From an uncultured Eubacteriales bacterium (lineage in GTDB: Bacteria; Bacillota; Clostridia; Lachnospirales; Lachnospiraceae), in contig ONBN01000046.1 in assembly GCA_900316115.1 (NCBI GenBank), positions 1 to 56,551 on the forward strand: DNA of 56,551 nucleotides. Direction: 5' to 3'. Every line of letters starts with the position of its first letter. Positions within the stretch are counted from its first letter, which is position 1. The position numbers were made by a program, and so were the translations under genes. This document shows, in pieces, positions 1 to 9,242 of this stretch. The notes below the pieces were generated by a model, which was given only the letters and a program-made list of their open reading frames with translations, was not told where the DNA came from and searched no databases.

Positions 1-3000
1 CTGGAAAATTGCATAATTCTTCTTTACGCCATCGTCCAGATCAATCGAAATCATCTGGTCGGCAAGGTGATGAATCTTTTCCTCGTAGGTTCTGATTTCA
101 GTATCCTGTGCCTGCAAAGTAGTTAATTTCTTTTTTAACTTCACCCGCTCGCCAGTAAATGCATTGACAATACGCTGTTCCAGATCAGCAATGGCGGTGC
201 GATAACGAGCCTGCTGTTCATATACATAGTCGGTACGAATGCGGGCAATGGTGTCCGGCTGATAGCGGTGCATATAGATCAGGGCCTTAAAGCCGTTCTT
301 TTTACCGCTGTCAAACAACCAGTAAATCGGGCGTTTCTGATAAATCTTACAATGATCTTTATAAAAATCATTCAGGAAATAATTCCGAATTATATCTCTC
401 GGCTGACCCTTGCCGCCCAGCGCATCAGCAATGAATTTTAAGTTTTCGTCCAATGTCTCCTCACCATAAACAGTTTTCACAAACTCTACGAATAGACCGA
501 CAATATCATCTTCAAAATATTCATCGTCACAAATTGGAATAATATTATCTGTATCCGGAGGATAACTAGCTTTGCACCATTGATTTCCTACACGTACACC
601 ATCGTATTTCCACAAACTACTTCCAGCCCAACCACCTTCAATTAACTGACCATCTGCATCAATTTTTTCATTAGCATGATCGCCAAACTGACTAATCCAA
701 CGGCAATATTTTTCATCAAAATTCCCGCCAGCATAAACAAGACCAGGTATGTCTAAAGAATAACGCCCAAACATGCAACCAACTGCATAAGAAATGAAAG
801 AGCGAATATCTCTGCCAAGGTCAGCCTTGCGAACAGTGACATCCTTATCCTCAACTTCCGGTGTCAATTCATCCTGCAAACCATAAATGCCAATGAAAAT
901 ATGGTTTAGTTCTTCCTCATTAGCTTTCAGCTGGTTAAACCGTTCTTCACATTCAGTTTGCCACTGATTGAAGGCTTCGGCAATAGTCGAAACTTTACGA
1001 AGTAGTGGATGGTGCTGGAAGTCCCATGAGGTTTCAAAGGAATCCCAATCATAATGCGATACTTGAACACAATTTTCTGAAAGTTTCTCAACTTGTTTTT
1101 TCTTTTTCTCAACAACAATTATCGGTATATTAGCTATGGAGCCTGCTCCATAATTCAAAGTCGGATTGATAACTGTTAGTATTTCATTTGAGATTTTTGT
1201 ATTTAATATAGCTAAAATATATTTCCATTTGTCACCTGGAAACATAGACGAACCAGCCGAATCGAATAATGCTCCATAATCTGAATATCTAAAACTTGAT
1301 GTACCAGCGGTCAATGCGCTCCATGTGATGGAGTCTTGAAAATATTTATCCTCACTACGAATTTCTTTTGTATAACTTCCACCATTATACCGCTTTATAA
1401 TAGCTGCTTTCATTTCAGCACCATCAGCTTCCCAATTAACAAGAAACTGTTTATTGCCATACCATCTCCGGAACTCACCACCTTTATTAAGTGGAAACCA
1501 TTTTCTTTGAGAGCTACTGGCACTTTCCGCATTCTCAAATCCTATCCCCACTTTATCAAAAGAAACTTCGTGCCACAGACGAAGAAATCGGTTGTTATCG
1601 GTCGTTGCAAGCCCCTTTCTGGGATGTGCCAAATTTTCAAGTATTATTCCATCTTCAAATGCCTTATAAAATTCCTTACTTACCCAATATGCCACTGGAC
1701 TTCCCGGAATTTTTGAGAAATTAGACTGATCAGTGGCATAACGATTCTCGCCAGTGAGAAACATATCTTCTTTCCCCTGTTGGGTAGTCGATTCTATTAA
1801 CCGACAATATTCGCCTTTATAATCTATGATATGGCTCTTGCGTATAACAAAAGATGTAGTCTGCACCACTTCACCACCGATTTCTTCAAATGCTCTTGCT
1901 CCAAGATGAATCATATTTACGATATCAATTGCTAACAATTTTGAACGCATTTTCTCAAAGCTGGACAAAAACATCCAGGCGTGCTGTGTAATCATTGCTT
2001 GGTAGCCATTTTTCTTTGCCATTTGCCCACAATGTTCAATAAATACAGCAAACAAATCACTTTTACTGTCAGGATAATATTTTTTAACATAGTCTGACAG
2101 CTTTGCACTCATTCCAGAGCTACCCATATACGGCGGATTCGTCACAACTGCATCATACTTCTGCGCCAGTGCTTCTGCCACCTGCACCAACGGCAGTAAT
2201 TCTCTCAATGCCGTATCACGGGACATATTTATATCTTCCGTAATCTCCGCAAAACGGTTATACAGAGCAGACCAATCCTGCGGTGTTACAGTCAGAATCG
2301 AACCGTATTCCTTTGCATCATGCAATTCTGTGATAATGGTATCCATAGCCGCCGTGAGCTTCATATCGCCATTACAGAAATAGTCCACAGCAAATTTATC
2401 TACATGATTGCTCTCCGCAATGGCATACACATGGGGCTGAATGCCACGGCTAAAGAAGCGGCGATCATACTGACGGGCTTTCATCATTACCGCAAAGTAA
2501 GCCAGCTGTGCCGCACGATCATCAATGTCCAGGCCGTAAAGATTGTTCTCTACAATACTTGCCACCGCTTCACGAGTGGTATAGCCATAGGATTCATAAA
2601 TTTTCATTAGCACATCAAACATATATGCAAGAATATGGCCGGAACCCGAACATGGGTCAATGACCTTCAGCTGATCTGGTGTCAATGCGGCGTATTCCTT
2701 GCGAATCTCGGCAAGCTGAGCCTGCACTTCTGGCTCCTGCTCGGCTTCTTCCAGATAGTAGTGCCATTTAGTATCTTCCGGGTCACGGTTTCCGGCAGCA
2801 TAAGCAGACTGATCTTCCTCTATCGGTAAAAGCTGTTCTTTCACATCCGGGTGTCCCTCCATCCACAGACGACCAAGGCTGTTCTCTACCATGTAGCGAA
2901 CAATCCAGTCCGGTGTGAAAAGCTGGGTTGCTGCAGGGATGTTTTCTTTCGTGATTTTCACATTCTTTTTCAGGGCTGCAAAAACATTGTCTTTTTTCTC

Positions 3001-3636
3001 ATTGTTATAATACTGATACAGCCAGCCAATGATCTGGACAGCATCTTTCCAGTCATCCTCTGGTATCAGCTCAATCATCTGCTGAATTACACTGCCTTCA
3101 CGGAGCAGATTGTCCGGCAGAAGAAGCTCAGTGTAATCCGCAATCTTCTGAAACATTCCCGGCAGAATCTTATTCAGGGCGTTACACTGGACAATCAGCA
3201 GATATTTATACAGTTCTTCGGTTTTTTCGGCATCTTTCAGCTCATAGACCTTTTCCATATCCAATCCATCCAAATCCAGATGAATGGCTTCGGTTATAAT
3301 CTGTGGCTTAAAGTTGCTTTCCTCGTCTGTGAATACACGTACATGGGAAGGAAGGTAGCCATTGACTTCCATAAATCGCAAAGCAGAGAAACGGTTGAAC
3401 CAAGTATAAGCAATCTCCTCCATGACCTGCTTATATCCTTTATCGTTAATCTCGGCAATCAGAGCCTGACGCTGTTTCTTTTCATCGGCAGTAAGGACTT
3501 TGCCGCCAACGCTGTCCGCATTGGCATCCTCAATGTTGTCCTCTGTGATACCGTATTCCACACCTTTCAGAGAAACACGGGCGATCAACTCTGTTCTTGC
3601 CCAGACAGCAAATTTTTTAATCGCATTCTTATCCAT
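1..3636 (-). CDS. pglX: BREX type 1 adenine-specific DNA methyltransferase PglX (partial at C-terminus)
   Basis: PglX methylates adenine in a non-palindromic host motif and marks self DNA in BREX phage defence. The frame is open without a stop from the ATG at 3636 to the left edge of the window, giving 1212 codons, so nearly the whole protein (about 1200 residues in the family) is present and only the extreme C-terminus may be missing. An SAM-binding motif DPCSGSGH lies at about residues 327-334 and the amino-methyltransferase motif NPPY at residues 500-503 (2128-2139). The start MDKNAIKKFAVWAR is typical of PglX and is preceded by an AGGAGA ribosome site. It lies 15 bases after brxC and is the last gene of the operon visible here. 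pglZ and brxL would be expected just beyond position 1. The family call is firm; the target motif cannot be read from sequence. Confidence 0.93.
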   Translation of the reverse strand, partial: MDKNAIKKFAVWARTELIARVSLKGVEYGITEDNIEDANADSVGGKVLTADEKKQRQALIAEINDKGYKQVMEEIAYTWFNRFSALRFMEVNGYLPSHVRVFTDEESNFKPQIITEAIHLDLDGLDMEKVYELKDAEKTEELYKYLLIVQCNALNKILPGMFQKIADYTELLLPDNLLREGSVIQQMIELIPEDDWKDAVQIIGWLYQYYNNEKKDNVFAALKKNVKITKENIPAATQLFTPDWIVRYMVENSLGRLWMEGHPDVKEQLLPIEEDQSAYAAGNRDPEDTKWHYYLEEAEQEPEVQAQLAEIRKEYAALTPDQLKVIDPCSGSGHILAYMFDVLMKIYESYGYTTREAVASIVENNLYGLDIDDRAAQLAYFAVMMKARQYDRRFFSRGIQPHVYAIAESNHVDKFAVDYFCNGDMKLTAAMDTIITELHDAKEYGSILTVTPQDWSALYNRFAEITEDINMSRDTALRELLPLVQVAEALAQKYDAVVTNPPYMGSSGMSAKLSDYVKKYYPDSKSDLFAVFIEHCGQMAKKNGYQAMITQHAWMFLSSFEKMRSKLLAIDIVNMIHLGARAFEEIGGEVVQTTSFVIRKSHIIDYKGEYCRLIESTTQQGKEDMFLTGENRYATDQSNFSKIPGSPVAYWVSKEFYKAFEDGIILENLAHPRKGLATTDNNRFLRLWHEVSFDKVGIGFENAESASSSQRKWFPLNKGGEFRRWYGNKQFLVNWEADGAEMKAAIIKRYNGGSYTKEIRSEDKYFQDSITWSALTAGTSSFRYSDYGALFDSAGSSMFPGDKWKYILAILNTKISNEILTVINPTLNYGAGSIANIPIIVVEKKKKQVEKLSENCVQVSHYDWDSFETSWDFQHHPLLRKVSTIAEAFNQWQTECEERFNQLKANEEELNHIFIGIYGLQDELTPEVEDKDVTVRKADLGRDIRSFISYAVGCMFGRYSLDIPGLVYAGGNFDEKYCRWISQFGDHANEKIDADGQLIEGGWAGSSLWKYDGVRVGNQWCKASYPPDTDNIIPICDDEYFEDDIVGLFVEFVKTVYGEETLDENLKFIADALGGKGQPRDIIRNYFLNDFYKDHCKIYQKRPIYWLFDSGKKNGFKALIYMHRYQPDTIARIRTDYVYEQQARYRTAIADLEQRIVNAFTGERVKLKKKLTTLQAQDTEIRTYEEKIHHLADQMISIDLDDGVKKNYAIFQ

Positions 3637-3651
3637 ACTCGTCTCTCCTCG

Positions 3652-6600
3652 TTAGTTCAGCTTGATCTCGTCGCAATTCTTCAGCAACTGTTTCAGCTGA
3701 GAACGAATCTTCTCTACATAATCATCAATGTCCGCATCCGACTGTAAGGTCTTTGCCTGGAATACAACCTGACGGTTATAAGCACGAACCACTTTTTTCT
3801 TTACAGGAGCAGTTTCTTTTCCCGGCTGTGTTGGCTGTACTGGCGGCTTCGGTGCAGGCGGAGCCAGAACGGACTCGATATTACTGACGGTATCATCCTT
3901 GTACTGGCACATCGGCAGGAACATGGCATCCAAAAGGGCAAGGCTCTTTAATTCTGCGATTTTCTCCTTGCACTGGCTGAAATACCGGTCTGATTTTTCA
4001 ATCAGATGGGATGCCTTGGAATCACCGTTTGCGACAGTATGGGTTGCTTCCATACACTGACGAACCGTTTCCAGAACCTCTGCACGTTTTTCTTCCAGCA
4101 TCTTGTCATGGGCGGCACGAACCGTATCCATCAACGGATTCAGTTCACGAATCCGATTATAATTAAACTTGCTTCCGGTCTGAACCATCGTAATCAGGCG
4201 AATAGTGTTCAGTGCCTTGTGTGCTTCCTCATTTTCCGCAATACGGTCAAGGTCATCATGCAGAGATTTTTCAAACTGCACTGCCTGATCGAATACTGTC
4301 ACCTGAGTCTTAAAGAAGTTTTCAATGCCGTTACTCATGGCTTCTTTGTTATCAAAGAGAGCATCCTCTTTTTTCAGCACACGCTCAATCAGAGCAATAT
4401 TGTCTTTCTTCTGGGAAAGTACATCATCCATCAGATGAATGGCTTCCTGCACCAATGCACGATCCGGGTATTTATGTCCGTCATAACGGGCATCCAGAGA
4501 AGCATAGTAATCACGCTGTTCACCGAATTTCTCAGTCACAAAGCGAATCAGACCATCTTCATCGTCCGGTACATCCATAACATCGAAATAATCACGAAGC
4601 ATTGATTTTACATCACGCGTCATCGTAGCGGAAATGATTTTACGCTTGCTGATGGAAGTCTTGCCGATCTCACTCTTTTTGCGGAGCATATCCGGCAGTT
4701 TCGGGTCATCCGGCTGAATGGTATTGCCTGCATACTTGAGGGTTACTTTCTGGAAATAAATCAGCTGTGCAGCAACCGCAGCAATGTCGATTTCTTTCCA
4801 ACCATACGGAATCGCACTGTATTTGCTTTGCACATCTGCCATAGAAGTCGGCAGCTTTTTCGCATCCTGCATTTCCAGATATTCTTCAATAGCAGAAGCC
4901 GCATCCCGGTTCGGCTCCATACCCGGAAGTGCTGTTACAGCACCTGTCAGAATCGCAATAATATCTGCGTCACTGCCTGCATTATCTGTAATCAGATCGA
5001 GTTTGCTATATACATGAGCAACCAGATATTCAAGAGACTGGTCAATCTTGCTCTTGGCATTTCCGGCTTTGATTTCCAGATGCTCACCGTCTACATAGAA
5101 CTGCGCCCCTTCGATAGCATTTTGCAATTCAGTCATGGCACTCAGCTCATATTTTCCGGCTTCGTCCTGCTGGTCGCTGATAATTTTCTGCACACTCTTT
5201 GGAAGCTGGCTTACGTTTCTCTGCTTTACATATTTACGAATCTTCATGGCAGATTCCAGAGATTCATAGTAAGGCGTATCAGCCAGAACAACGATTGCTT
5301 CATTACCTTTGGACTCTGCCATCAGACGGTAATCTGTTTTTTCAATGGCATCGGTAGCAACAGTCAGGAACCGTAAACGCATACCGCCTGTTGCCACACC
5401 AACCGTAATGCCGTCAACCATCTGGTCAAAAGCAAAGTCATATTTTCCATAACGGAACTTCTTGGTTGTGAAAATATCACCGTAAATCATCTGAGCAATA
5501 CGCTCCACGATAGAAGCGGTATCCACATTGGTATCCCGGATTTCACGCTGAATATCCTGTTCTTCATCCGTCAGGAAATTGTAGGTGTCGCCGGTTCTGC
5601 CGATATAGTTCTGGCTCATCAGACGGTCAAGGCATCCACGAACAGCTTCACGCATGATAATCTTATCCACACGAATATCGTCTGCCATGAGGATAACGAT
5701 ATTGTCCAGATTGGAAGGAATATCATCAATATATCGAATCAGGTACAGAAGTTTCAGTACATCCACATCCTGCTGTTCGATGCCATCACCGTTGTCGGCA
5801 GCTTTCTGGCAACGCTCGATCACTCGGCGGATAGAACCGTCCAGGAAAGTATGTACGGTATCATAAAAACGGAAGAACGGAACAAGTGCGTATTCATCCT
5901 TCTCCTGAATTTTCTGTGCAGCTTCCTGGAAACCGGACAGCATGGAACGCTCACCACCAGACAGGTGCTTGCCTGAATTTCCGTGTTTCCGGATTTCAGC
6001 AAATACCTTCTGCATGATGATGAACTGGTACGGCACGAACGGGAAATTCTCGGTAAATTCTCTCGGACCGGAGTAGCCTTTAATATCCAGAATAGAGCCG
6101 CTGAAGCTGAACAGGTTACGCAAGACTGAATCATTCTGCTCATAAACACCTTCCAGGTCTTTGGCTGCTGACCATTTCTTTTTCAGAATACGCTTCTGAA
6201 TGACCTCATCCACGGAGGATGAAGATAAGCTCAATCTTATCTTGAAACGAGCCTGGATACGGGAGAACTCATCAGCACGAACTTTGATGATTTCATCAAT
6301 GGCTTCCTGTCCGGTGCAGATCACCCAAATCTTACCTTCGCACTCACTTCCGATTTTTTCGGTCAGAGACTGGAGGTTCAAAAGCATATCAGTATCTGTG
6401 CCAACATACTGACCAACCTCGTCAATCATAAACAACAAACGGAAGTTGGCTGGCTTAGTATCCACATAGGCTTTCATATCTTCCACAAGCTGTGCGATAG
6501 AAATTTCTGTTGCGGTTTTATCATTGAACCACGCCTTAGCATCGTCCTCACTCATATCCAGAACTTCCATCAATGTCGGAATGATGAACTTGCCATTGAA

Positions 6601-7200
6601 AGCAAATGCACGGCGCATTTCCAGCCAGGACTTACCTTTCTTTTCTTCAAAAACTCTGCGGAACTCCTCAATCTTTCCCTGCTGGTCAATATAACGCTCC
6701 ATCATGGCAACTTTCAGGTTCTCACCGTAAAATCCCAGATGGTTATAGAACATTTTGGCAAATACACGAAGAACAGCCGTCTTGTCTTTATTGCTGAATC
6801 CCTCAATATCAATATTGAACAGAATTGTCTCCGTCGGTCCCTTTGTGGCACGGTCAATCAACATAAAGGTTGCTGGATCATCCTCAAACTTTTTACGGAA
6901 ACGCTCTACACTGCGGATGCCTTTTACCTCTTTATTTTCCAAAAGGTAGGAAAGCATTTTCAGAAAGTGAGATTTACCACTTCCAAAGAAACCGGAAATC
7001 CAAACGCCCATATCAGCGGTAGGCTGGTCAAAGGCATCTCCATAATAATTGAAGAAAGTAATGAAGTGTTTCTTCAATTCTCTGGTGATGACATATTCAT
7101 TTAATTCCTGCTCGATCACATCGTCAGCAGCCTGGTCAACTTTAATAACACCATTGATTTTGCGGTTGATGTCATCCGCAAACATATCTCGAATCATCAT
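3652..7200 (-). CDS. brxC: BREX system P-loop ATPase BrxC
   Basis: Very large AAA-type protein of 1182 residues, the usual size of BrxC (PglY-like), which is required for BREX phage exclusion and probably couples nucleotide hydrolysis to assembly of the defence complex on DNA. A Walker A motif GFFGSGKS is at residues 70-77 and a Walker B-like LLFMIDE at about 255-261, followed by EVGQYVG. The C-terminal half is mostly helical, and a proline- and lysine-rich linker (APPAPKPPVQPTQPG region) precedes the last 60 residues. The ATG at 7200 follows an AAGGGGG ribosome site; a second ATG lies directly behind it. It starts 13 bases after the stop of brxB. The biochemical role of BrxC is still poorly defined in the field, so only the family and context are certain. 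Confidence 0.95.
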   Translation of the reverse strand: MMIRDMFADDINRKINGVIKVDQAADDVIEQELNEYVITRELKKHFITFFNYYGDAFDQPTADMGVWISGFFGSGKSHFLKMLSYLLENKEVKGIRSVERFRKKFEDDPATFMLIDRATKGPTETILFNIDIEGFSNKDKTAVLRVFAKMFYNHLGFYGENLKVAMMERYIDQQGKIEEFRRVFEEKKGKSWLEMRRAFAFNGKFIIPTLMEVLDMSEDDAKAWFNDKTATEISIAQLVEDMKAYVDTKPANFRLLFMIDEVGQYVGTDTDMLLNLQSLTEKIGSECEGKIWVICTGQEAIDEIIKVRADEFSRIQARFKIRLSLSSSSVDEVIQKRILKKKWSAAKDLEGVYEQNDSVLRNLFSFSGSILDIKGYSGPREFTENFPFVPYQFIIMQKVFAEIRKHGNSGKHLSGGERSMLSGFQEAAQKIQEKDEYALVPFFRFYDTVHTFLDGSIRRVIERCQKAADNGDGIEQQDVDVLKLLYLIRYIDDIPSNLDNIVILMADDIRVDKIIMREAVRGCLDRLMSQNYIGRTGDTYNFLTDEEQDIQREIRDTNVDTASIVERIAQMIYGDIFTTKKFRYGKYDFAFDQMVDGITVGVATGGMRLRFLTVATDAIEKTDYRLMAESKGNEAIVVLADTPYYESLESAMKIRKYVKQRNVSQLPKSVQKIISDQQDEAGKYELSAMTELQNAIEGAQFYVDGEHLEIKAGNAKSKIDQSLEYLVAHVYSKLDLITDNAGSDADIIAILTGAVTALPGMEPNRDAASAIEEYLEMQDAKKLPTSMADVQSKYSAIPYGWKEIDIAAVAAQLIYFQKVTLKYAGNTIQPDDPKLPDMLRKKSEIGKTSISKRKIISATMTRDVKSMLRDYFDVMDVPDDEDGLIRFVTEKFGEQRDYYASLDARYDGHKYPDRALVQEAIHLMDDVLSQKKDNIALIERVLKKEDALFDNKEAMSNGIENFFKTQVTVFDQAVQFEKSLHDDLDRIAENEEAHKALNTIRLITMVQTGSKFNYNRIRELNPLMDTVRAAHDKMLEEKRAEVLETVRQCMEATHTVANGDSKASHLIEKSDRYFSQCKEKIAELKSLALLDAMFLPMCQYKDDTVSNIESVLAPPAPKPPVQPTQPGKETAPVKKKVVRAYNRQVVFQAKTLQSDADIDDYVEKIRSQLKQLLKNCDEIKLN

Positions 7201-7213
7201 GGCTTTATCCCCC

Positions 7214-7819
7214 TTAATCTATGACATTGAATGCCCGGTAATAATCATTTGGTGTCAGACGATTGAACAGTTTTACATGACGACCATCAAACCCACCAGG
7301 ATACATAACCAAAATCGGAACATCCGAAAAATACGGTTGCAAGGCTTCCAGTAACGTATGGATTCTCATAAACGGGAATACCTCGCCTACACCTGTCAGC
7401 ATCAGCACATCACCCGGTTCGTGTGACTCATACCTGATTTTATCAATGAACTCTCCATTACCGATTGCAAAGTTAAGCTGCTCCAGCAGATAAGCACTTC
7501 CGTCAGCTTCTTCCATATCGGGAATCGCATCTGTGATGTCCATATCATCGCAAATAGAGAGAAATGTTTTATATAAATTGCAGACAATCAAATGGCAATC
7601 TAAGGACTGATCAGTTTCCAGCTGACTCACAAAATGGCGGACAACCATTTCATTCTCTGGTTCATAACAGAAGATTCTGATATTCACCTCATTGCTGAGT
7701 CCCTTGCCTTCCAGAAACTCCGGTTCCTGGATCAATGCTCGAACTTTGTCCAGGCGTTCTTTTATACGGCCCAGGCCGCCTTCTCTTTCGGCTTTGCCGA
7801 AATTCACATTGTTACTCAT
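7214..7819 (-). CDS. brxB: BREX protein BrxB (DUF1788)
   Basis: Protein of 201 residues of the DUF1788/BrxB family, an essential but enzymatically uncharacterised component of type 1 BREX. The fold signature visible here is an alternating hydrophobic-strand pattern ending in VPILVMYPGGFDGRHVKLFNRL, with a conserved YYRAFNVID C-terminus. I chose the ATG at 7819 (MSNNVNFGK) because it has an AGGAGG ribosome site seven bases upstream; an upstream in-frame start at 7843 would overlap brxA and has no such site. It lies between brxA and brxC in the canonical order with short spacers, consistent with one transcript. No catalytic motif is visible. Confidence 0.92.
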   Translation of the reverse strand: MSNNVNFGKAEREGGLGRIKERLDKVRALIQEPEFLEGKGLSNEVNIRIFCYEPENEMVVRHFVSQLETDQSLDCHLIVCNLYKTFLSICDDMDITDAIPDMEEADGSAYLLEQLNFAIGNGEFIDKIRYESHEPGDVLMLTGVGEVFPFMRIHTLLEALQPYFSDVPILVMYPGGFDGRHVKLFNRLTPNDYYRAFNVID

Positions 7820-7830
7820 CGGGCTACCTC

Positions 7831-8436
7831 CTATGAAAAGCAATTAAATGCTGGCAGTATCGCCGTATCGCCATTGCTTCTGATGGCATTCTCCAAAACA
7901 GGATACAGCCATACCGAATTCAAATGATCTGCCCCCCGATTGTCGAGATATTCTGTTTCGACAAGCACTCTGGCAATGATCTGTTTTAACTTTGTTATTG
8001 TGGTATCGCTCCAGGAAGCTACGGTATCATTCTGTTCCTGCAAACGCATAAAAAATGTATTCAAATCTATCTTACCAAAAGACGTGTCCCTTAATCTGTA
8101 CTTCTCGCCAATGACGGTCAGCATAAATTCCCAGACCAGTCGGCTCTGCTTCATCAACGCATACAGACAAATTTGTTTTGCCACATCCGTTGGCTGTGAA
8201 GCAATCGCAGAAACCAGAGAATCATCTTCCAGTGCATGAAGCCGTTTGATGCAGGCCTTCGCCATGCGTGTGATAGATTTTTCCGTTGGGTACTGGAAAA
8301 GATTCTGTTCTACAATTTCTTTTGCAATCGCATCATCTGAATTTCCTTCTGTCATTAGCTTTGCGGTAGAACGCATCTCGTAGAAAAGGAACGGTTCTCT
8401 GGTCAAAGACGCAATATAAGGATAAGAATGATCCAT
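7831..8436 (-). CDS. brxA: BREX protein BrxA (DUF1819)
   Basis: Protein of 201 residues of the DUF1819/BrxA family, a small all-helical DNA-binding-type protein found as the first structural gene of type 1 BREX clusters. The N-terminus YIASLTREPFLFYEMR and the segment encoding LYALMKQSRLVWEFML are typical of the family. The ATG at 8436 follows an AAGGAGG ribosome site. The gene begins 14 bases after the upstream XRE regulator and ends 11 bases before the chosen brxB start, so the regulator and BREX genes appear co-transcribed. Family assignment rests on the sequence pattern and on its position directly before brxB and brxC. Confidence 0.9.
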   Translation of the reverse strand: MDHSYPYIASLTREPFLFYEMRSTAKLMTEGNSDDAIAKEIVEQNLFQYPTEKSITRMAKACIKRLHALEDDSLVSAIASQPTDVAKQICLYALMKQSRLVWEFMLTVIGEKYRLRDTSFGKIDLNTFFMRLQEQNDTVASWSDTTITKLKQIIARVLVETEYLDNRGADHLNSVWLYPVLENAIRSNGDTAILPAFNCFS

Positions 8437-8450
8437 ACTACCATACCTCC

Positions 8451-8669
8451 TTACTGTTCCTCTTTTTTATCAGGAACAAATTCCATGATGTCTCCAACAT
8501 CACAATTCAATACAGAACAAATTTTCGACACAATTTCAGTACTAACATTTTCGTCTTTTGATAAACGAGACATCGTTGTTGTGCTAACCCCTGTCATTGC
8601 ACGCAGATCTTTCTTCATCATGTCTTTATCAATCAACAATTTCCACAATTTCTTGTAACTAATTGCCAT
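8451..8669 (-). CDS. Small Cro/CI-type (XRE) helix-turn-helix regulator of the BREX operon
   Basis: A 72-residue protein consisting of little more than one HTH_3 domain. The helix-turn-helix covers about residues 20-45 (KDLRAMTGVSTTTMSRLSKD), followed by the stabilising helices and an acidic-basic tail. The ATG is preceded by GAGGTG. It is the first gene of the operon with brxA 14 bases behind it, so it very probably controls BREX expression and its own synthesis. Small XRE controllers like this are common with restriction systems; the better-known BREX regulator BrxR is a larger WYL-domain protein, so this is a different solution. Whether it represses or activates cannot be told from sequence. 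Confidence 0.88.
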   Translation of the reverse strand: MAISYKKLWKLLIDKDMMKKDLRAMTGVSTTTMSRLSKDENVSTEIVSKICSVLNCDVGDIMEFVPDKKEEQ

Positions 8670-8721
8670 TTTTTCACCTCAGTCTTATTTGTTTAAAATG
8701 TCTGTTCACATTGTATTTATT

Positions 8722-8750
8722 ATCATATCATAGAAATGCGTTTTGGGCAA
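8722..8750 (-). promoter_or_regulatory. Probable promoter of the XRE-BREX operon
   Basis: On the minus strand TTGCCC (8745-8750) and TATGAT (8722-8727) are separated by 17 bases, ending about 50 bases upstream of the regulator start. The -10 box overlaps one copy of the repeated 9-mer CATATCATA, so a protein binding that motif would compete with RNA polymerase. Confidence 0.6.
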
Positions 8751-8818
8751 TCTGACATATCATAAATCACAACTTATTTCTGAAATATCGCATTTTAAAA
8801 TCGTAAAAACATATCATA
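8724..8818. repeat. Three copies of the 9-mer CATATCATA upstream of the BREX operon
   Basis: Identical copies of CATATCATA occur at 8724-8732, 8756-8764 and 8810-8818; the last two share a tenth base (ACATATCATA). One lies on the -10 box of the probable BREX promoter and the next just upstream of its -35 box. Candidate operator sites for the small XRE regulator; no perfect dyad is apparent within the 9-mer. Confidence 0.5.
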
Positions 8819-8827
8819 GGGGGGGGG
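8819..8827. repeat. Run of nine G
   Basis: A G9 homopolymer directly follows the third copy of CATATCATA, in the intergenic region about 70 bases upstream of the probable BREX -35 box. Tracts of this length are prone to slippage. The rest of the 8670-9242 gap otherwise holds the promoter, the 9-mers, a gene scrap and no intact gene that I can support. Confidence 0.7.
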
Positions 8828-8927
8828 ATATAACTGCAATTTTTGACCTCAGTTTTTCCTCTGGTAAGTGCAGTATTAAGTCTTACATAATGGTTCTCAA
8901 TCATTTTATATTCTGTATACCAGCTAG

Positions 8928-9133
8928 ACTGATAATTTATACCGGCTCGACGGTCTGCCATGTGATGAACTGAAAGATGTTTTTGGAACAAAAGAGCAGC
9001 CAAACGAACAATCTATGGGAAAATATAATATTGTCGAAGGCAATCTCAATCTTGAAAAAGAATATAAAATGCCTCCTATGATGAGGATGGTGTCTATCTA
9101 GTACTGAATGAGTATATCGAAAACCACAGATAA
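8928..9133 (+). pseudogene. Frameshifted C-terminal scrap of an unrecognised gene
   Basis: Reading the plus strand from about 8928 gives a protein-like stretch (DELKDVFGTKEQPNEQSMGK then NLEKEYKMPP) that runs out of frame near 9080; a shift to another frame continues with YDEDGVYLVLNEYIENHR and a stop at 9131-9133. There is no start codon, so this looks like the 3' remnant of a decayed gene, about 65 codons long. I do not recognise the family. It sits between the BREX operon and the core tpiA gene, where an insertion boundary is plausible. Confidence 0.45.
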
Positions 9134-9242
9134 ATAAAACGCCCCTGCCACAATCCAATCAGCAGTAACTGCTAATTGTCCTTGTATTCAGGGACGTTTC
9201 ATCACATCTTATTCAGATACAGCGATCACAAACCGCTGATCA

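Noticed and set aside
2851-3747. 298-codon open frame on the plus strand within pglX/brxC
   Set aside because: Antisense to two well-supported BREX genes, with hydrophobic and histidine-rich composition typical of antisense frames and no ribosome site.
8743-9003. Overlapping open frames of 76 and 78 codons on both strands upstream of the BREX operon
   Set aside because: No ribosome site and no protein-like composition; the region is better explained by promoter elements and a decayed gene scrap.
9140-9242. Possible terminator of tpiA
   Set aside because: Only short five-base stems (such as CAGCG/CGCTG) with large loops and no T-run on the minus strand were found.
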